A stretch of DNA of 53,774 bases from CBETVX01 sp965539935 (GCA_965539935.1 CBETVX010000017.1:1-53774); one strand, 5' to 3'; positions 34,868 through 44,309 are shown, counted from the stretch's first letter. Program-made: numbers and translations. The notes: generated by a model from the letters alone, not told the origin.

Positions 34868-36109
34868 ATGAAGAAAAAAATCATTATTAGTGCTGTTGTT
34901 TTTTTATTTATAGCATCAGCAGCGGTATATTATATATTGAATAATTCAAATTCAATAGAAGTAGAAATATTTGAAGCTAAAAGAGGTAATGTTAGCAGTT
35001 ATGTTGAAGAAGTTGGAACTGTAAAGTCAAAAAGTGAAAGGCAAATATATTCTAAAGCCACCGGTGAAATACAGGAAATATTAGTAGAAGTGGGAGATTT
35101 GGTAAAGGAAGATGATATAATTGCTATGATAGATTCAGAAAAAATAGACCTTGAGATTAAAAGTCTAGAGGCCCAGATGGAAGGGATTAGAGCAACTTAT
35201 AAGGAAGCCATAAAACCAGTAGACAAAGAAAAAATAGCAAATGCTCAGGCTGAAATAGAAGCCATAAGGGTAAGACTAAATGATGCAAAAAGACAAGCAG
35301 AAAAAAATGAAAAACTTTATGAAGAAGGTGCAATAAGTGAAGAGGCTTATCAGTCCTCTTTAGATAATCTAGCAATTGAAGAAAAAAATCTAGAAATAGC
35401 TGAGAATTCCCTTGCACTTCTTCAAAAGGAAGTTTCAGAAAATATAAAAAGTAAGTATGAGTCAGAAATAGCCCAGTTGGCTTATCAAATAGAAATTTTA
35501 GAAGAAAGTAAAAGGGATCTCATTATAAAGGCTCCAGTGGAGGGTATAGTTACAGAGATTTCAGTAAAGGAAGGTGCCTTTGTTCAGCCTGGAACAGAAA
35601 TAGCTGAAATAGGAAATTTAGAAGATATATATCTTGAAGTAGATATATTAGCAAGTGAAGTAATTGATATCGTAGAAGGAGCATATACAGAAATATATGG
35701 TGAAGAATATGGTATATTATATGGAAAAGGGTCTGTTGATAAAATATATCCAAAGGCATTTAGTAAATTATCTGATTTAGGGATTGAACAAAAAAGAGTA
35801 AGGATAGATGTAAATATACCAAAGGAATTAAGTTCTAATTTAAAACTTGGTTATGAATTAGATGTAAAGATATTTGATAAAAGGGCTAAAGATGTTATTT
35901 ATATTCCAGAGAGTGCAGTATTTGAAATTGAAGGAAATAAATATGTTTTTGTAGCAGAAGGTGGAAAGGCAAATCTTAGGAAGGTGGAAATAGGAATAGA
36001 GGGGGATGAGGTGCTTCATATAACTTCAGGATTAAATGAAGGTGAAAGGGTGGTCATATCTCCCAGTGAAAATTTAGAAGATGGTATTAATATAGTAGAA
36101 AAGCAGTAA
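34868..36109 (+). CDS. HlyD/MacA-type membrane fusion protein
   Basis: This 413-residue protein has an N-terminal signal anchor (residues 4-24), a split biotinyl-lipoyl-like domain (QIYSKATGEIQEILVEVGDLVKEDD and IIKAPVEGIVTEISVKEGAFVQPG), between them a long coiled-coil hairpin (about residues 95-215), then beta-barrel and membrane-proximal domains. In a Gram-positive cell it acts as an extracellular adaptor for the MacB-like exporter. RBS TAGGAGGGA. A terminator follows. Confidence 0.92.
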   Translation: MKKKIIISAVVFLFIASAAVYYILNNSNSIEVEIFEAKRGNVSSYVEEVGTVKSKSERQIYSKATGEIQEILVEVGDLVKEDDIIAMIDSEKIDLEIKSLEAQMEGIRATYKEAIKPVDKEKIANAQAEIEAIRVRLNDAKRQAEKNEKLYEEGAISEEAYQSSLDNLAIEEKNLEIAENSLALLQKEVSENIKSKYESEIAQLAYQIEILEESKRDLIIKAPVEGIVTEISVKEGAFVQPGTEIAEIGNLEDIYLEVDILASEVIDIVEGAYTEIYGEEYGILYGKGSVDKIYPKAFSKLSDLGIEQKRVRIDVNIPKELSSNLKLGYELDVKIFDKRAKDVIYIPESAVFEIEGNKYVFVAEGGKANLRKVEIGIEGDEVLHITSGLNEGERVVISPSENLEDGINIVEKQ

Positions 36110-36116
36110 AATAAGT

Positions 36117-36153
36117 AAAGCATCAGAGAATTTTTATCTGATGCTTTATTTTT
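36117..36153 (+). terminator. Terminator of the efflux operon
   Basis: AAAGCATCAGA / TCTGATGCTTT stem of 11 bp with a 9-base loop, followed by ATTTTTG. Confidence 0.85.
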
Positions 36154-36170
36154 GTCAGGAATTCAACCTT

Positions 36171-36524
36171 TTAGTGTAATCCCTTTGAACCAGAATTTTC
36201 TACTATTTTTTTATATAGAGGATTATCTCCCATATATGATTTAAGGTATGATAAAAGCTTTTCTTTATCCTTACCGGCATATTCTAGCATCTTATCGGCT
36301 ATATGGTCTATTACCTCAGGTTCTTCACATTCTGATATGACTTCAAAAATTTCACTTATATTTTGAGCAATTGCAGAGGCTTTATCATTACTATTAGAAT
36401 CATCAGGTACAATATTGTTTTCCATCATATAATGTATGGCATCACATAGCACCCATCCTGTCCCCTCTACAGTTTTCAAAAGATTATGAAGATGTTTTTC
36501 CACCTTTTCATTATCTATTGTCAT
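36171..36524 (-). CDS. Hypothetical cytoplasmic protein, all-helical
   Basis: I do not recognise this 117-residue protein. It is soluble, acidic and predicted helical, with a repeated acidic pattern (SEIFEVISECEEPEVIDHIADKMLEYAG). It lies 24 bases behind the CAP-domain lipoprotein gene on the same strand with GAGGAG before its ATG, so the two may be cotranscribed. Confidence 0.65.
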   Translation of the reverse strand: MTIDNEKVEKHLHNLLKTVEGTGWVLCDAIHYMMENNIVPDDSNSNDKASAIAQNISEIFEVISECEEPEVIDHIADKMLEYAGKDKEKLLSYLKSYMGDNPLYKKIVENSGSKGLH

Positions 36525-36548
36525 AACAATACTCCTCTCAAATAAGTT

Positions 36549-37298
36549 TTATTTTGTAATAAATATTTGAGTAAATATTTTTCCATACTTTGAACCTTCT
36601 TTAACACCTATTCCCACATGGGTAAATTCAGGATTTAATATATTTTCTTTATGGCCCTCGGATTCCATAAGGGATTCATGGGCACTTTCAACAGAATCAT
36701 TACCAGCTAGATTTTCTCCAGCATAGATATATTTAATACCATAGTTGTGAAGCATTTCAAAGGGACTTCCATAACTAGGTGAGTAATGACTAAAATAATC
36801 ATTATCTATCATATCTTGAGCTTTATATCTAGCAATTTCAGTAATTTGTAAGTCGATCATTAGGGGTTTTAATCCTACTTTAGATCTTTCAGCATTGAGA
36901 AGTCTAAGCATTTCACTTTCGTTTGGGGTTAAGTCTTTAATATTATTTGGTAGCATGGGGGAATCTATTTCCTTAACTATTGGTGTTACATCGTGGGGAG
37001 AAATAGCTCCAACTCTACCATCATCTAATATTACGATATGCCACTTACCAACTGATCCTTCTACTTCCAATGTATCCTTCATATGAACCGTTGATACCAC
37101 AGGGTAATCAGTGGAATTTCCACTTCTTATGTAAGCAGTATCCTTTATTACCTCAACCCATTCTACTTCAGCCTTTTCAAAAACTGATGAAGTTTTTGGG
37201 GTTAAAGGCTTAGGCTGAGGATTTCTAATACAACCTGAAAGGGCTGCTAAAATAATAATGAAAAATAAAAAAATAATAAGTTTTTTTGGCTTTGACAT
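36549..37298 (-). CDS. CAP-domain (YkwD-like) lipoprotein with SH3 domain
   Basis: This 249-residue protein has a lipoprotein signal (ALSGC, Cys23), an SH3-like domain (about residues 45-105, DTAYIRSGNSTDYPVVSTV) and a C-terminal CAP/SCP domain (about 125-248) with LLNAERSKVGLKPL, HYSPSYGSPFEML, YAGENLAGN and GHKENILNPEFTHVGIGV. YkwD-type proteins are abundant in spore formers and act at the cell or spore surface; their chemistry is not settled. Confidence 0.9.
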   Translation of the reverse strand: MSKPKKLIIFLFFIIILAALSGCIRNPQPKPLTPKTSSVFEKAEVEWVEVIKDTAYIRSGNSTDYPVVSTVHMKDTLEVEGSVGKWHIVILDDGRVGAISPHDVTPIVKEIDSPMLPNNIKDLTPNESEMLRLLNAERSKVGLKPLMIDLQITEIARYKAQDMIDNDYFSHYSPSYGSPFEMLHNYGIKYIYAGENLAGNDSVESAHESLMESEGHKENILNPEFTHVGIGVKEGSKYGKIFTQIFITK

Positions 37299-37380
37299 AT
37301 CATCACCTCAAAACTTATTATTTCATATAAGAAGAAAATTATTATAAAAAAATTATTTTTATATTTATTAGTAATTTATA

Positions 37381-39195
37381 TTATATCTTGTATTTTTTAA
37401 GTTCTATTTTAAGATTTTTAGTTAAGGTTTCTAATTGTTGAACATAGTCCATAAGTTCAGTTATTTTATTGGAATATTCCATTACGTTGGCACTCATTTC
37501 TTCAGCAGAAGCTGAATTTTCTTGGGCTATTGCCGCAAGGGAATGTATATTTTCAAAAACTTGAGATATTTTTTGGGTTTCAATGGAAAGTTTGTCTACA
37601 AGGTTAACTATACCATTAGATACATTTGTAATTTCAGTAGTCGCTTCTTTATTATCTTTAGAAACAACCTCAAGGGTTTTACTGCTTTCTTCTAATTGAT
37701 GGAATTGTTGGGATACTTGATGTACCATATTTTTAACTTCTTGGGTAAAGGAATTTAATCTATCATTTATAATTCTAACGGCATTTTTTGAATCCTCTGC
37801 AAGCTTTCTAATTTCATCGGCTACTACTGTAAATCCTCTTCCCATTTCTCCAGCTCTAGCTGCTTCAATGGCAGCATTTAAAGCTAAAAGATTTGTTTGT
37901 TCTGCAATTTCTTCTACAGTTACCACAATATTAATAATATCTTGAACTTGGTTAGACAGGGCTTCGCCTTGATTATTTACATTAGCAAAATTATCCTTTA
38001 TATTAAGAAGCATGTAAGATACATCCTGTAACTCCTTAAAGGATTTTTCAATATTCAAAACAGCACCTTCAAGTTGTTTTTTCATTTCATTTTCCCTTTG
38101 AGATAATTCATTAAGTATTTCGATGTTATCATTAAGAACATACACCGATTTTTCAGTTTCTTGTGCTTGATGTACAGCACCATTTGCTACCTCTTCAACG
38201 GCACCGGATATACCATCGGAAACTTCCTTCATACTAGAGGCTATTCCTGAGAAGGTAACTGTAAAGTTATATACATCATCCATTCCACCCTTAAGATAGA
38301 TAAAATCTTTTTTAATGGTGCCCTTAATATTATTGATTTCTTCTACATAGGATTCAAAATTATCTCCAGATTTTATTTTAGTATCACCTACAAAATTAAG
38401 TTCCTTTAACTTATTAAGTTCATCTTTAACTGATTTAAGGGGCGCCGTAACTAGATTAGAAGTAAAATAGGTTACACAAAATATAGATGCTGAGAAAATT
38501 AGATCTCTAACTATATGGGTCATTCCTCCATCGATAAAGAATATAATGAAGGATAAAATAGTTGATGGGATAGCTATTTTAAAGGATGTGTTTTTTATAA
38601 AACCAAAGGATAAAAATTTTGATAAACCATAGCTTTTTATGGTAGAAGGATCCTTTTCAAGTTTTATTTTTAGTCTCATATAGTGTTTACCATCGTCGTA
38701 TTTACCTTTATCTAATATATTCCACTCTATTTTTTCCTTGAAGAAGTTAGCACTTCCTTCCAATAAACCAATTAGATAATCAAACATACCACGTTTAGAT
38801 TCATAAAGTATTTCTATTTCTTTATGACCAGTTTCCGTTGCAATTAGTCTAGGCGGTTTGGCCCCTCTAATCATCTTAGTTAATTGAAGATGAACTTCGT
38901 CCATCATCATTAAAAAGCCTTTTAAACTAAACCTTTCGAAATATGAAGGAAACCATTTACTAAAGGTTTCAATATTCCTTCTTCCTATTTCTCGCCATAA
39001 AGTACCTGAATCGAGATTAGCAGACTTTGCCACTTCAGATACTATTTTATGGATTTCATCATCGGGAATATCCTCTAATGGGGTAATTATTCTATCAACA
39101 TTCCAACTTACGGAAGATACAGCATTATCAACTATTTCTTTTCCATACAACTGTTTTAATGTATTAATCCAAGTTGAAACTACAGTTCCTTTCAC
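37381..39195 (-). CDS. H-NOX haem sensor fused to a methyl-accepting chemotaxis protein
   Basis: This 604-residue receptor starts at GTG 39195 after GGAGGGAG. Residues 1-180 form an H-NOX haem domain very like the Thermoanaerobacter Tar4 domain: proximal His102 (DEVHLQL), Pro115 and the YxSxR haem-propionate motif Tyr131/Ser133/Arg135. The distal residues that stabilise O2 in that protein, Trp9, Asn74 and Tyr140, are all at the same positions. Two membrane helices (about 205-250) lead to an MCP signalling domain with the tip EEIAEQTNLLALNAAIEAARAG. It should be an oxygen receptor feeding CheA; no che genes are in the window. Confidence 0.93.
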   Translation of the reverse strand: MKGTVVSTWINTLKQLYGKEIVDNAVSSVSWNVDRIITPLEDIPDDEIHKIVSEVAKSANLDSGTLWREIGRRNIETFSKWFPSYFERFSLKGFLMMMDEVHLQLTKMIRGAKPPRLIATETGHKEIEILYESKRGMFDYLIGLLEGSANFFKEKIEWNILDKGKYDDGKHYMRLKIKLEKDPSTIKSYGLSKFLSFGFIKNTSFKIAIPSTILSFIIFFIDGGMTHIVRDLIFSASIFCVTYFTSNLVTAPLKSVKDELNKLKELNFVGDTKIKSGDNFESYVEEINNIKGTIKKDFIYLKGGMDDVYNFTVTFSGIASSMKEVSDGISGAVEEVANGAVHQAQETEKSVYVLNDNIEILNELSQRENEMKKQLEGAVLNIEKSFKELQDVSYMLLNIKDNFANVNNQGEALSNQVQDIINIVVTVEEIAEQTNLLALNAAIEAARAGEMGRGFTVVADEIRKLAEDSKNAVRIINDRLNSFTQEVKNMVHQVSQQFHQLEESSKTLEVVSKDNKEATTEITNVSNGIVNLVDKLSIETQKISQVFENIHSLAAIAQENSASAEEMSANVMEYSNKITELMDYVQQLETLTKNLKIELKKYKI

Positions 39196-39317
39196 TGGAC
39201 TCCCTCCTTTTTTTAAAATATTATTTTATTGTTTAGTACTTTTTTACTATTTTCCTGTTTAATACTATTATAATACAATTTGATAAAAAAGTAGATAGAA
39301 ATAAAATTATTATAAAA

Positions 39318-39347
39318 TTGACAATAATTAATTTTTAGAATTATAAT
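39318..39347 (+). promoter_or_regulatory. Promoter of fhs
   Basis: TTGACA (39318-39323), 18-bp spacer, TATAAT (39342-39347), 72 bases before the start codon. Confidence 0.75.
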
Positions 39348-39419
39348 ACTAATAAATAAGTGTTTTAAAGAACTTTAAGAATACTTAAAATATTTTATTG
39401 AATCTAAAGGAGGATTATC

Positions 39420-41090
39420 ATGAAAACTGATGTGCAGATAGCTCAAGAAGCAGAAATGCTACCTATAACTGAAATAGCAAAAAAAATCAACTTAGATGAA
39501 GATAACTTAGAGCTTTATGGTAAGTATAAGGCAAAAATTTCTTTAGATGTATTGAAAAAACTAGAAAATAAAGAAGATGGAAAGTTAATACTGGTTACTG
39601 CTATCAATCCTACTCCAGCTGGAGAAGGTAAGACTACTACAAATGTAGGACTAAGTATGGGGCTTAATAAAATAGGCAAGAAAGCTATTACAACTTTAAG
39701 GGAACCCTCTTTAGGTCCATGTTTTGGAATCAAAGGTGGTGCAGCTGGTGGAGGATATGCACAGGTGGTACCTATGGATGATATAAATCTTCATTTTACT
39801 GGAGATATTCATGCTATATCTACTGCCCACAATTTATTGGCAGCCTTAATTGATAATCACCTTCATCAAGGAAATAAACTTAATATTGATCCAAGACGAA
39901 TTACTTGGAAAAGAGTAGTTGATATGAATGATAGAGCATTAAGAAATATAGTTATAGGTTTAGGTGGAGAAAAGAACGGCGTACCTAGAGAAGATGGATT
40001 TGACATATCTGTGGCATCGGAAATCATGGCAATTCTATGTCTGGCAACTAGTCTTGAAGATTTAAAGGACAGACTTTCCCGAATGATAATTGGATATACA
40101 TATGATAATAAACCAGTTACTGCAGGTGAGCTTGAAGCTACAGGCTCATTAACATTACTATTAAAGGATGCAATAAAGCCTAATTTGGTACAAACCCTAG
40201 AAAATACACCTGCTATTATTCATGGTGGTCCCTTTGCAAATATTGCCCATGGATGTAATTCGGTTATGGCCACAAAGGTAGCTCTTAAACTTTGTGACTA
40301 CGTAGTTACAGAAGCTGGATTTGGAGCAGACTTAGGTGCAGAGAAATTCTTTAATATTAAATGTAGATATGCTGGACTAAAACCAGATGCAGCTGTAATA
40401 GTAGCTACCGTTAGGGCACTTAAGAACCATGGTGGTGTTAAGAAGGATAAGTTATCTGAGGAAAATTTAGAAGCTTTAGAAAAAGGATTTGAAAACCTAG
40501 AAAAACAAATTGAAAATGTAAATAAATTTGGGGTGCCTGTAGTTGTGGCAATAAATAAATTTCCTACGGATACGGAAAGAGAGCTAAAATATATTGAGGA
40601 GAGATGTAAGGATCTCGGTACTGAGGCAGTTTTATCCGATGTCTTTGCCAAAGGTGGAGAAGGTGGTGTAGAGCTTGCTAAGAAAGTAGTAGAGTTTGCG
40701 GAAAGTGGTGAAGCAAGTTTTAAACCTTTATATGATCTAGAGCTTTCCATAAAGGAAAAGATTGAAACCATAGCTAGAGAAATTTATGGTGCTGATGGAG
40801 TAGATTTTTCTTCCAAAGCATTAAAGCAAATAGAAAATTATGAGGCAATAGGTCTAGGAAATCTTCCAATTTGTATGGCTAAAAATCAATATTCCCTTTC
40901 CGATGATAGGTCATTACTAGGTAGACCAAGGGGATTTAGAATAACAGTAAATGAAATAAGGGCTTCTTCGGGGGCAGGATTTTTAGTAGCACTTACTGGA
41001 AATATTATGACCATGCCAGGACTACCTAAGGTACCTGCAGCCAATAATATTGATTTATTACCTAATGGAGAAATAATAGGATTATTTTAA
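39420..41090 (+). CDS. fhs: Formate-tetrahydrofolate ligase
   Basis: This 556-residue enzyme makes 10-formyl-tetrahydrofolate from formate, THF and ATP for purine synthesis and one-carbon or acetogenic metabolism. Motifs are the P-loop-like TPAGEGKTTTNVGLSMGL, REPSLGPCFGIKGGAAGGGYAQV and the C-terminal EIRASSGAGFLVALTGNIMTMPGLP. Length is standard. It is monocistronic with its own promoter and AAAGGAGG site. Confidence 0.97.
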   Translation: MKTDVQIAQEAEMLPITEIAKKINLDEDNLELYGKYKAKISLDVLKKLENKEDGKLILVTAINPTPAGEGKTTTNVGLSMGLNKIGKKAITTLREPSLGPCFGIKGGAAGGGYAQVVPMDDINLHFTGDIHAISTAHNLLAALIDNHLHQGNKLNIDPRRITWKRVVDMNDRALRNIVIGLGGEKNGVPREDGFDISVASEIMAILCLATSLEDLKDRLSRMIIGYTYDNKPVTAGELEATGSLTLLLKDAIKPNLVQTLENTPAIIHGGPFANIAHGCNSVMATKVALKLCDYVVTEAGFGADLGAEKFFNIKCRYAGLKPDAAVIVATVRALKNHGGVKKDKLSEENLEALEKGFENLEKQIENVNKFGVPVVVAINKFPTDTERELKYIEERCKDLGTEAVLSDVFAKGGEGGVELAKKVVEFAESGEASFKPLYDLELSIKEKIETIAREIYGADGVDFSSKALKQIENYEAIGLGNLPICMAKNQYSLSDDRSLLGRPRGFRITVNEIRASSGAGFLVALTGNIMTMPGLPKVPAANNIDLLPNGEIIGLF

Positions 41091-41106
41091 GATAAGGATC
41101 TTTGAG

Positions 41107-41156
41107 AACCCTTTGAGTTAGAGTTAATGTTTAACTTTAACTTAAAGGGTTTAATT
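41107..41156 (+). terminator. Probable terminator of fhs
   Basis: AACCCTTTGAGTTA (41107-41120) pairs with TAACTTAAAGGGTT (41138-41151), 14 bp with one G-U. The following sequence TAATTA is a weak T-tract. Confidence 0.6.
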
Positions 41157-41242
41157 ATATACTTTTACCATAATAAATGGCTTTATATGTATGTGAAAAA
41201 TATTTATAATATAGTATATATAAAACTTCAAGGATTGATGGT

Positions 41243-42526
41243 ATGTTTAATAGAGATAATTTTCAAAAAATGCTTATAATAGCTATTACCACTACTTTAA
41301 TGGGACAGGTTTATATAAATCCTTTTAATTCTCCCTTTAGGTTGTCACTGGGAATAGCAATACTTGTATTCTTAATACTTAAATTTACTGATGTTTCAAT
41401 TATGTTAACAAATATTTGTACTGCACTTTTTGTATTTATTCTGAGAATTACCATTGATTTTTTTCAGTTTTATGGCAGTTATAATTTTGGTACCTATAAT
41501 TTGATTATAAAACACCTACCTTCAGCAATCTATTATATTGTATTTGGATTGTGTCTTTATCAACTGAAAATAAGAAGTTTTAGAGATAAGCCCATTTATT
41601 TCGTTTTTTTAGTAGGGATTTCAGATATAGTTTCTAACATAGCTGAGGCTTTAGTCAGACACGAATTTACAAGTACTTCTATTGAAATTATATTGAGAAG
41701 TTTTTTTATGGCAGGTTTTATTAGGGCCATCATAGCCCTTGCCCTATACTATAGTGTAAAAAAATACAATATGTTAATTTTAAAAGAAGAACATCAAAAT
41801 AGATATGAAAATCTCATACTTTTAACTGCAAATATGAGAGCTGAAGCATTTTTCCTTAAAAAAACTATGCAAGATATCGAACTGGCTATGGAAAAGTCCT
41901 ATACCATATACAATGAACTTAAGGAAAATAAAAATAATGAATATCTTGATAAATTAAAGGAACAAATTCTCAATCTCTCCAAGGATATTCACGAAATCAA
42001 AAAAGATAATCAAAGAGTTTTATCGGGAATAGAGGGACTTTTTCCAGAGGATGAAAAAGGAAATACTATGGAAATAGATAATCTTTTTAAATTATTAATT
42101 GCTAATACTAAGAGATATATTGAATCTCTGGGGAAAGATATAAAAATTCATTTTGAATATAATAATAGTTTGATTATAAAAGATTATTATCCATTGATTA
42201 CTATATTAGATAATCTTATTAATAATTCAATAGATGCTATTACTTATAGTGGATGTATAAGGATAGCACAAGATATTATGGATAATTATGTAGTATTTGA
42301 AGTTATGGATAATGGAAAGGGAATAAAGAAGCAGGATATAGATGTTATATTTGAACCAGGGTATTCTACTAAATTTGACAAGACAACCGGAAAAATGTCT
42401 ACAGGGATAGGACTAACCCATGTAAAACATATATTAACTAGGCATTATAAAGGAAAAATAGAAGTGGAATCAGAAAAAGATAAGGGTACGAAATTTACAA
42501 TCTATATTCCAAAAGAGGCACTTTAA
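41243..42526 (+). CDS. Membrane sensor histidine kinase, GlnK/YcbA-like
   Basis: This 427-residue kinase has five or six N-terminal helices (about residues 8-170), a coiled linker, a non-classical phosphoacceptor segment with His250 in KDIHEIKKDNQRVL, and a C-terminal HATPase with DNLINNSIDAI, VMDNGKGIKKQD and STGIGLTHVKHIL. The DIHEIKKD type of H-box and the YcbB-domain response regulator two genes on match the Bacillus GlnK-GlnL (YcbA-YcbB) glutamine-sensing system. The target genes here are not evident. Confidence 0.85.
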   Translation: MFNRDNFQKMLIIAITTTLMGQVYINPFNSPFRLSLGIAILVFLILKFTDVSIMLTNICTALFVFILRITIDFFQFYGSYNFGTYNLIIKHLPSAIYYIVFGLCLYQLKIRSFRDKPIYFVFLVGISDIVSNIAEALVRHEFTSTSIEIILRSFFMAGFIRAIIALALYYSVKKYNMLILKEEHQNRYENLILLTANMRAEAFFLKKTMQDIELAMEKSYTIYNELKENKNNEYLDKLKEQILNLSKDIHEIKKDNQRVLSGIEGLFPEDEKGNTMEIDNLFKLLIANTKRYIESLGKDIKIHFEYNNSLIIKDYYPLITILDNLINNSIDAITYSGCIRIAQDIMDNYVVFEVMDNGKGIKKQDIDVIFEPGYSTKFDKTTGKMSTGIGLTHVKHILTRHYKGKIEVESEKDKGTKFTIYIPKEAL

Positions 42527-42574
42527 AAGGAAGATTTATAATAAATTATTATATAAAGGATTTAGGTGATTAAT

Positions 42575-43132
42575 ATGCTTAGAAATAATATTAAAAAAGT
42601 AATAATAATTGTTATATTATTTTTCATTATACTGTTTAATAGTATGAATTATAAACCTTTTCAAAGCAGTAATAGATATTTAATATATACCTTTAATACT
42701 TGCAATAATGAGCTAGCATATGCAATAAATAATTTAAGTGGGAAAATAAATTCTGCCAGTGAAGAAATGCTTAATGATGAGGAATATATTAAGCAGATTT
42801 TTAATGAAACTTATTTAAAACTAAGGTTTTGGGAAAAAATTCTGGTTAGGTTAGAACTATTAAACGAGAATTTCAAGTTTGAAAATGCAACTGAATTAAG
42901 AGAATATTTTTACATAATTATGGACAAAGGAAAACTATCTGAAAAAGATAGGGAGGTATTAGAAATAATATTTAAAAATGTCAATAAAATAAATCCTGGG
43001 AAAGAACAAGAAATAGATAATAAATATTTCCGTGTTGCCCCCAGTAAAGAAGTAAAAGAAGCTCTTGAAAATATATTTGAAATTTGTAAGGAAGAAGTAG
43101 CGAGATATTATTTAGAAGGAGGTAAACAATGA
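42575..43132 (+). CDS. Membrane-anchored protein of unknown function within the two-component operon
   Basis: I do not recognise this 185-residue protein. It has one N-terminal membrane anchor (about residues 6-24) and a helical, charged extracytoplasmic part. ATG 42575 follows AGGTGAT; a GTG at 42566 is an alternative start. It overlaps the response regulator start by four bases (ATGA). It may modulate or accompany the sensor kinase; this third component is not part of the Bacillus glnK-glnL pair as I know it. Confidence 0.7.
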   Translation: MLRNNIKKVIIIVILFFIILFNSMNYKPFQSSNRYLIYTFNTCNNELAYAINNLSGKINSASEEMLNDEEYIKQIFNETYLKLRFWEKILVRLELLNENFKFENATELREYFYIIMDKGKLSEKDREVLEIIFKNVNKINPGKEQEIDNKYFRVAPSKEVKEALENIFEICKEEVARYYLEGGKQ

Positions 43133-44031
43133 AACCTTCATTTTACATTGTAGACGATGATTTAAGTATTAGGCGTATATTAAATAATATAATTGAAGAC
43201 CATGACCTTGGATATATAATTGGAGAATCATCTAATGGAAATGAGGCTTTAGAAGATATACTTTCTAAAAAGCCAGATATTGCCCTAATAGACCTTTTAC
43301 TTCCTTCTGTGGATGGGGTAGAGATTGTAAAAAGAGTAACAGAAAAAGGTTTAGATACTCAAATAATCATGCTTTCACAGGTGACTTCAAAGGATATGGT
43401 AAGTAAAGCATATTTGAGTGGAGTTGAATATTATATAAATAAACCAATAAATGTAATAGAAGTAGTTTGTATTATTAATAAAGCAATAGAAAAATTAAAA
43501 CTAAAACAAGCTTTATTCATGATAGGAAAGACCATGGAAAAAAGAAATATCAATTTTTTTTCATCATTGGATAGTAAAAATGATGAAAAGGAAGATAATA
43601 CAAAAGAAAATATAATAAATATTTTTTCAGAGTTGGGGATATTGGGCCATTCAGGAAGTAATGACTTGATAAATATTATTGAGATTATTCTAAATGAGAG
43701 AAATGAAAAGGGACTAGCTATTCATAGATATCGCATAAGTGATAAATATAAAGAGTTAATTGATAAATACGAAAAAAATGATGGAAATTTAGTATCAATT
43801 AAAGCAATTGAACAGAGAATAAGAAGAATTATTCAGTTGGCCCTTGAGAATATCGCCAGTCTAGGTATAGAAGATTATACAAGCTTTAAGTTTGAGAAAT
43901 ACTCCACATCCCTTTTTGACTTTAAGGAAGTTAAAGTAGAAATGGACTATATAAGAAATAAGAGTCAATATAGAGGGAAAATAAATGTTAAGAAATTTAT
44001 TGAAGGCGTAATAAGTCATCTAGATAGTTAA
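43129..44031 (+). CDS. Response regulator with YcbB domain, GlnL-like
   Basis: This 300-residue protein has a receiver domain (residues 3-120: acidic pocket YIVDDDLS, phosphorylation site Asp in PDIALIDLLLPSVDG, Lys in INKPI) and a C-terminal YcbB DNA-binding domain (about 160-297). In Bacillus GlnL activates glutamine uptake and glutaminase genes when phosphorylated by GlnK. It overlaps the membrane protein gene by four bases and has AAGGAGGT. The downstream genes are a 6S-like RNA and pantothenate uptake, so its regulon is open. Confidence 0.88.
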   Translation: MKPSFYIVDDDLSIRRILNNIIEDHDLGYIIGESSNGNEALEDILSKKPDIALIDLLLPSVDGVEIVKRVTEKGLDTQIIMLSQVTSKDMVSKAYLSGVEYYINKPINVIEVVCIINKAIEKLKLKQALFMIGKTMEKRNINFFSSLDSKNDEKEDNTKENIINIFSELGILGHSGSNDLINIIEIILNERNEKGLAIHRYRISDKYKELIDKYEKNDGNLVSIKAIEQRIRRIIQLALENIASLGIEDYTSFKFEKYSTSLFDFKEVKVEMDYIRNKSQYRGKINVKKFIEGVISHLDS

Positions 44032-44063
44032 GTGTATAGGCTAATGGAAATACTACCTTTTTA

Positions 44064-44092
44064 TTGTTAATAATTTGATATTGTGTTAAAAT
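44064..44092 (+). promoter_or_regulatory. Possible promoter of the structured RNA
   Basis: TTGTTA (44064-44069), 17-bp spacer, TAAAAT (44087-44092). Transcription would begin near 44099, just before the closing stem of the RNA. Confidence 0.45.
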
Positions 44093-44098
44093 TAAATC

Positions 44099-44309
44099 GG
44101 ATAGTATCCTTTTATGGAGCTATACCCTTTGTTAGACACTAGGCATTAGAAAGGTACTAAGTAAGTTATAACTAAATACTATTTATCTGCTCTGAGCCTA
44201 TGGATGGACCGAGACAGGAGGAAAACATACCCCTTCTTAGCTATTGCTCTGAAGGATTTTTTGTTTTGTATTATACTCCCTTTCTATGTTGTGCTTAGAA
44301 AGGGTTTTA
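44099..44309 (+). ncRNA. Structured non-coding RNA, 6S RNA-like candidate
   Basis: Between the GlnL-like gene and yhdT-panF, the GC-richer segment 44099-44262 folds by hand into a 6S-like shape. The closing stem is ATCCTT (44106-44111) with AAGGAT (44252-44257) plus GGAGC (44116-44120) with GCTCT (44246-44250). A large central bubble has a small hairpin on its 3' side (GGAGG/CCTTC), and an inner stem TAGGC (44140-44144)/GCCTA (44196-44200) is capped by an AT-rich arm. The 3' bubble strand CCGAGACAGGAGGAAAAC resembles the equivalent strand of E. coli 6S RNA. TTTTTT follows the closing stem. A riboswitch for the panF operon is the main alternative. Confidence 0.4.

Noticed and set aside
40298..40771. 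157-codon antisense frame inside fhs
   Set aside because: It is the reverse-strand shadow of a highly conserved enzyme; serine/leucine-rich composition and no ribosome site.
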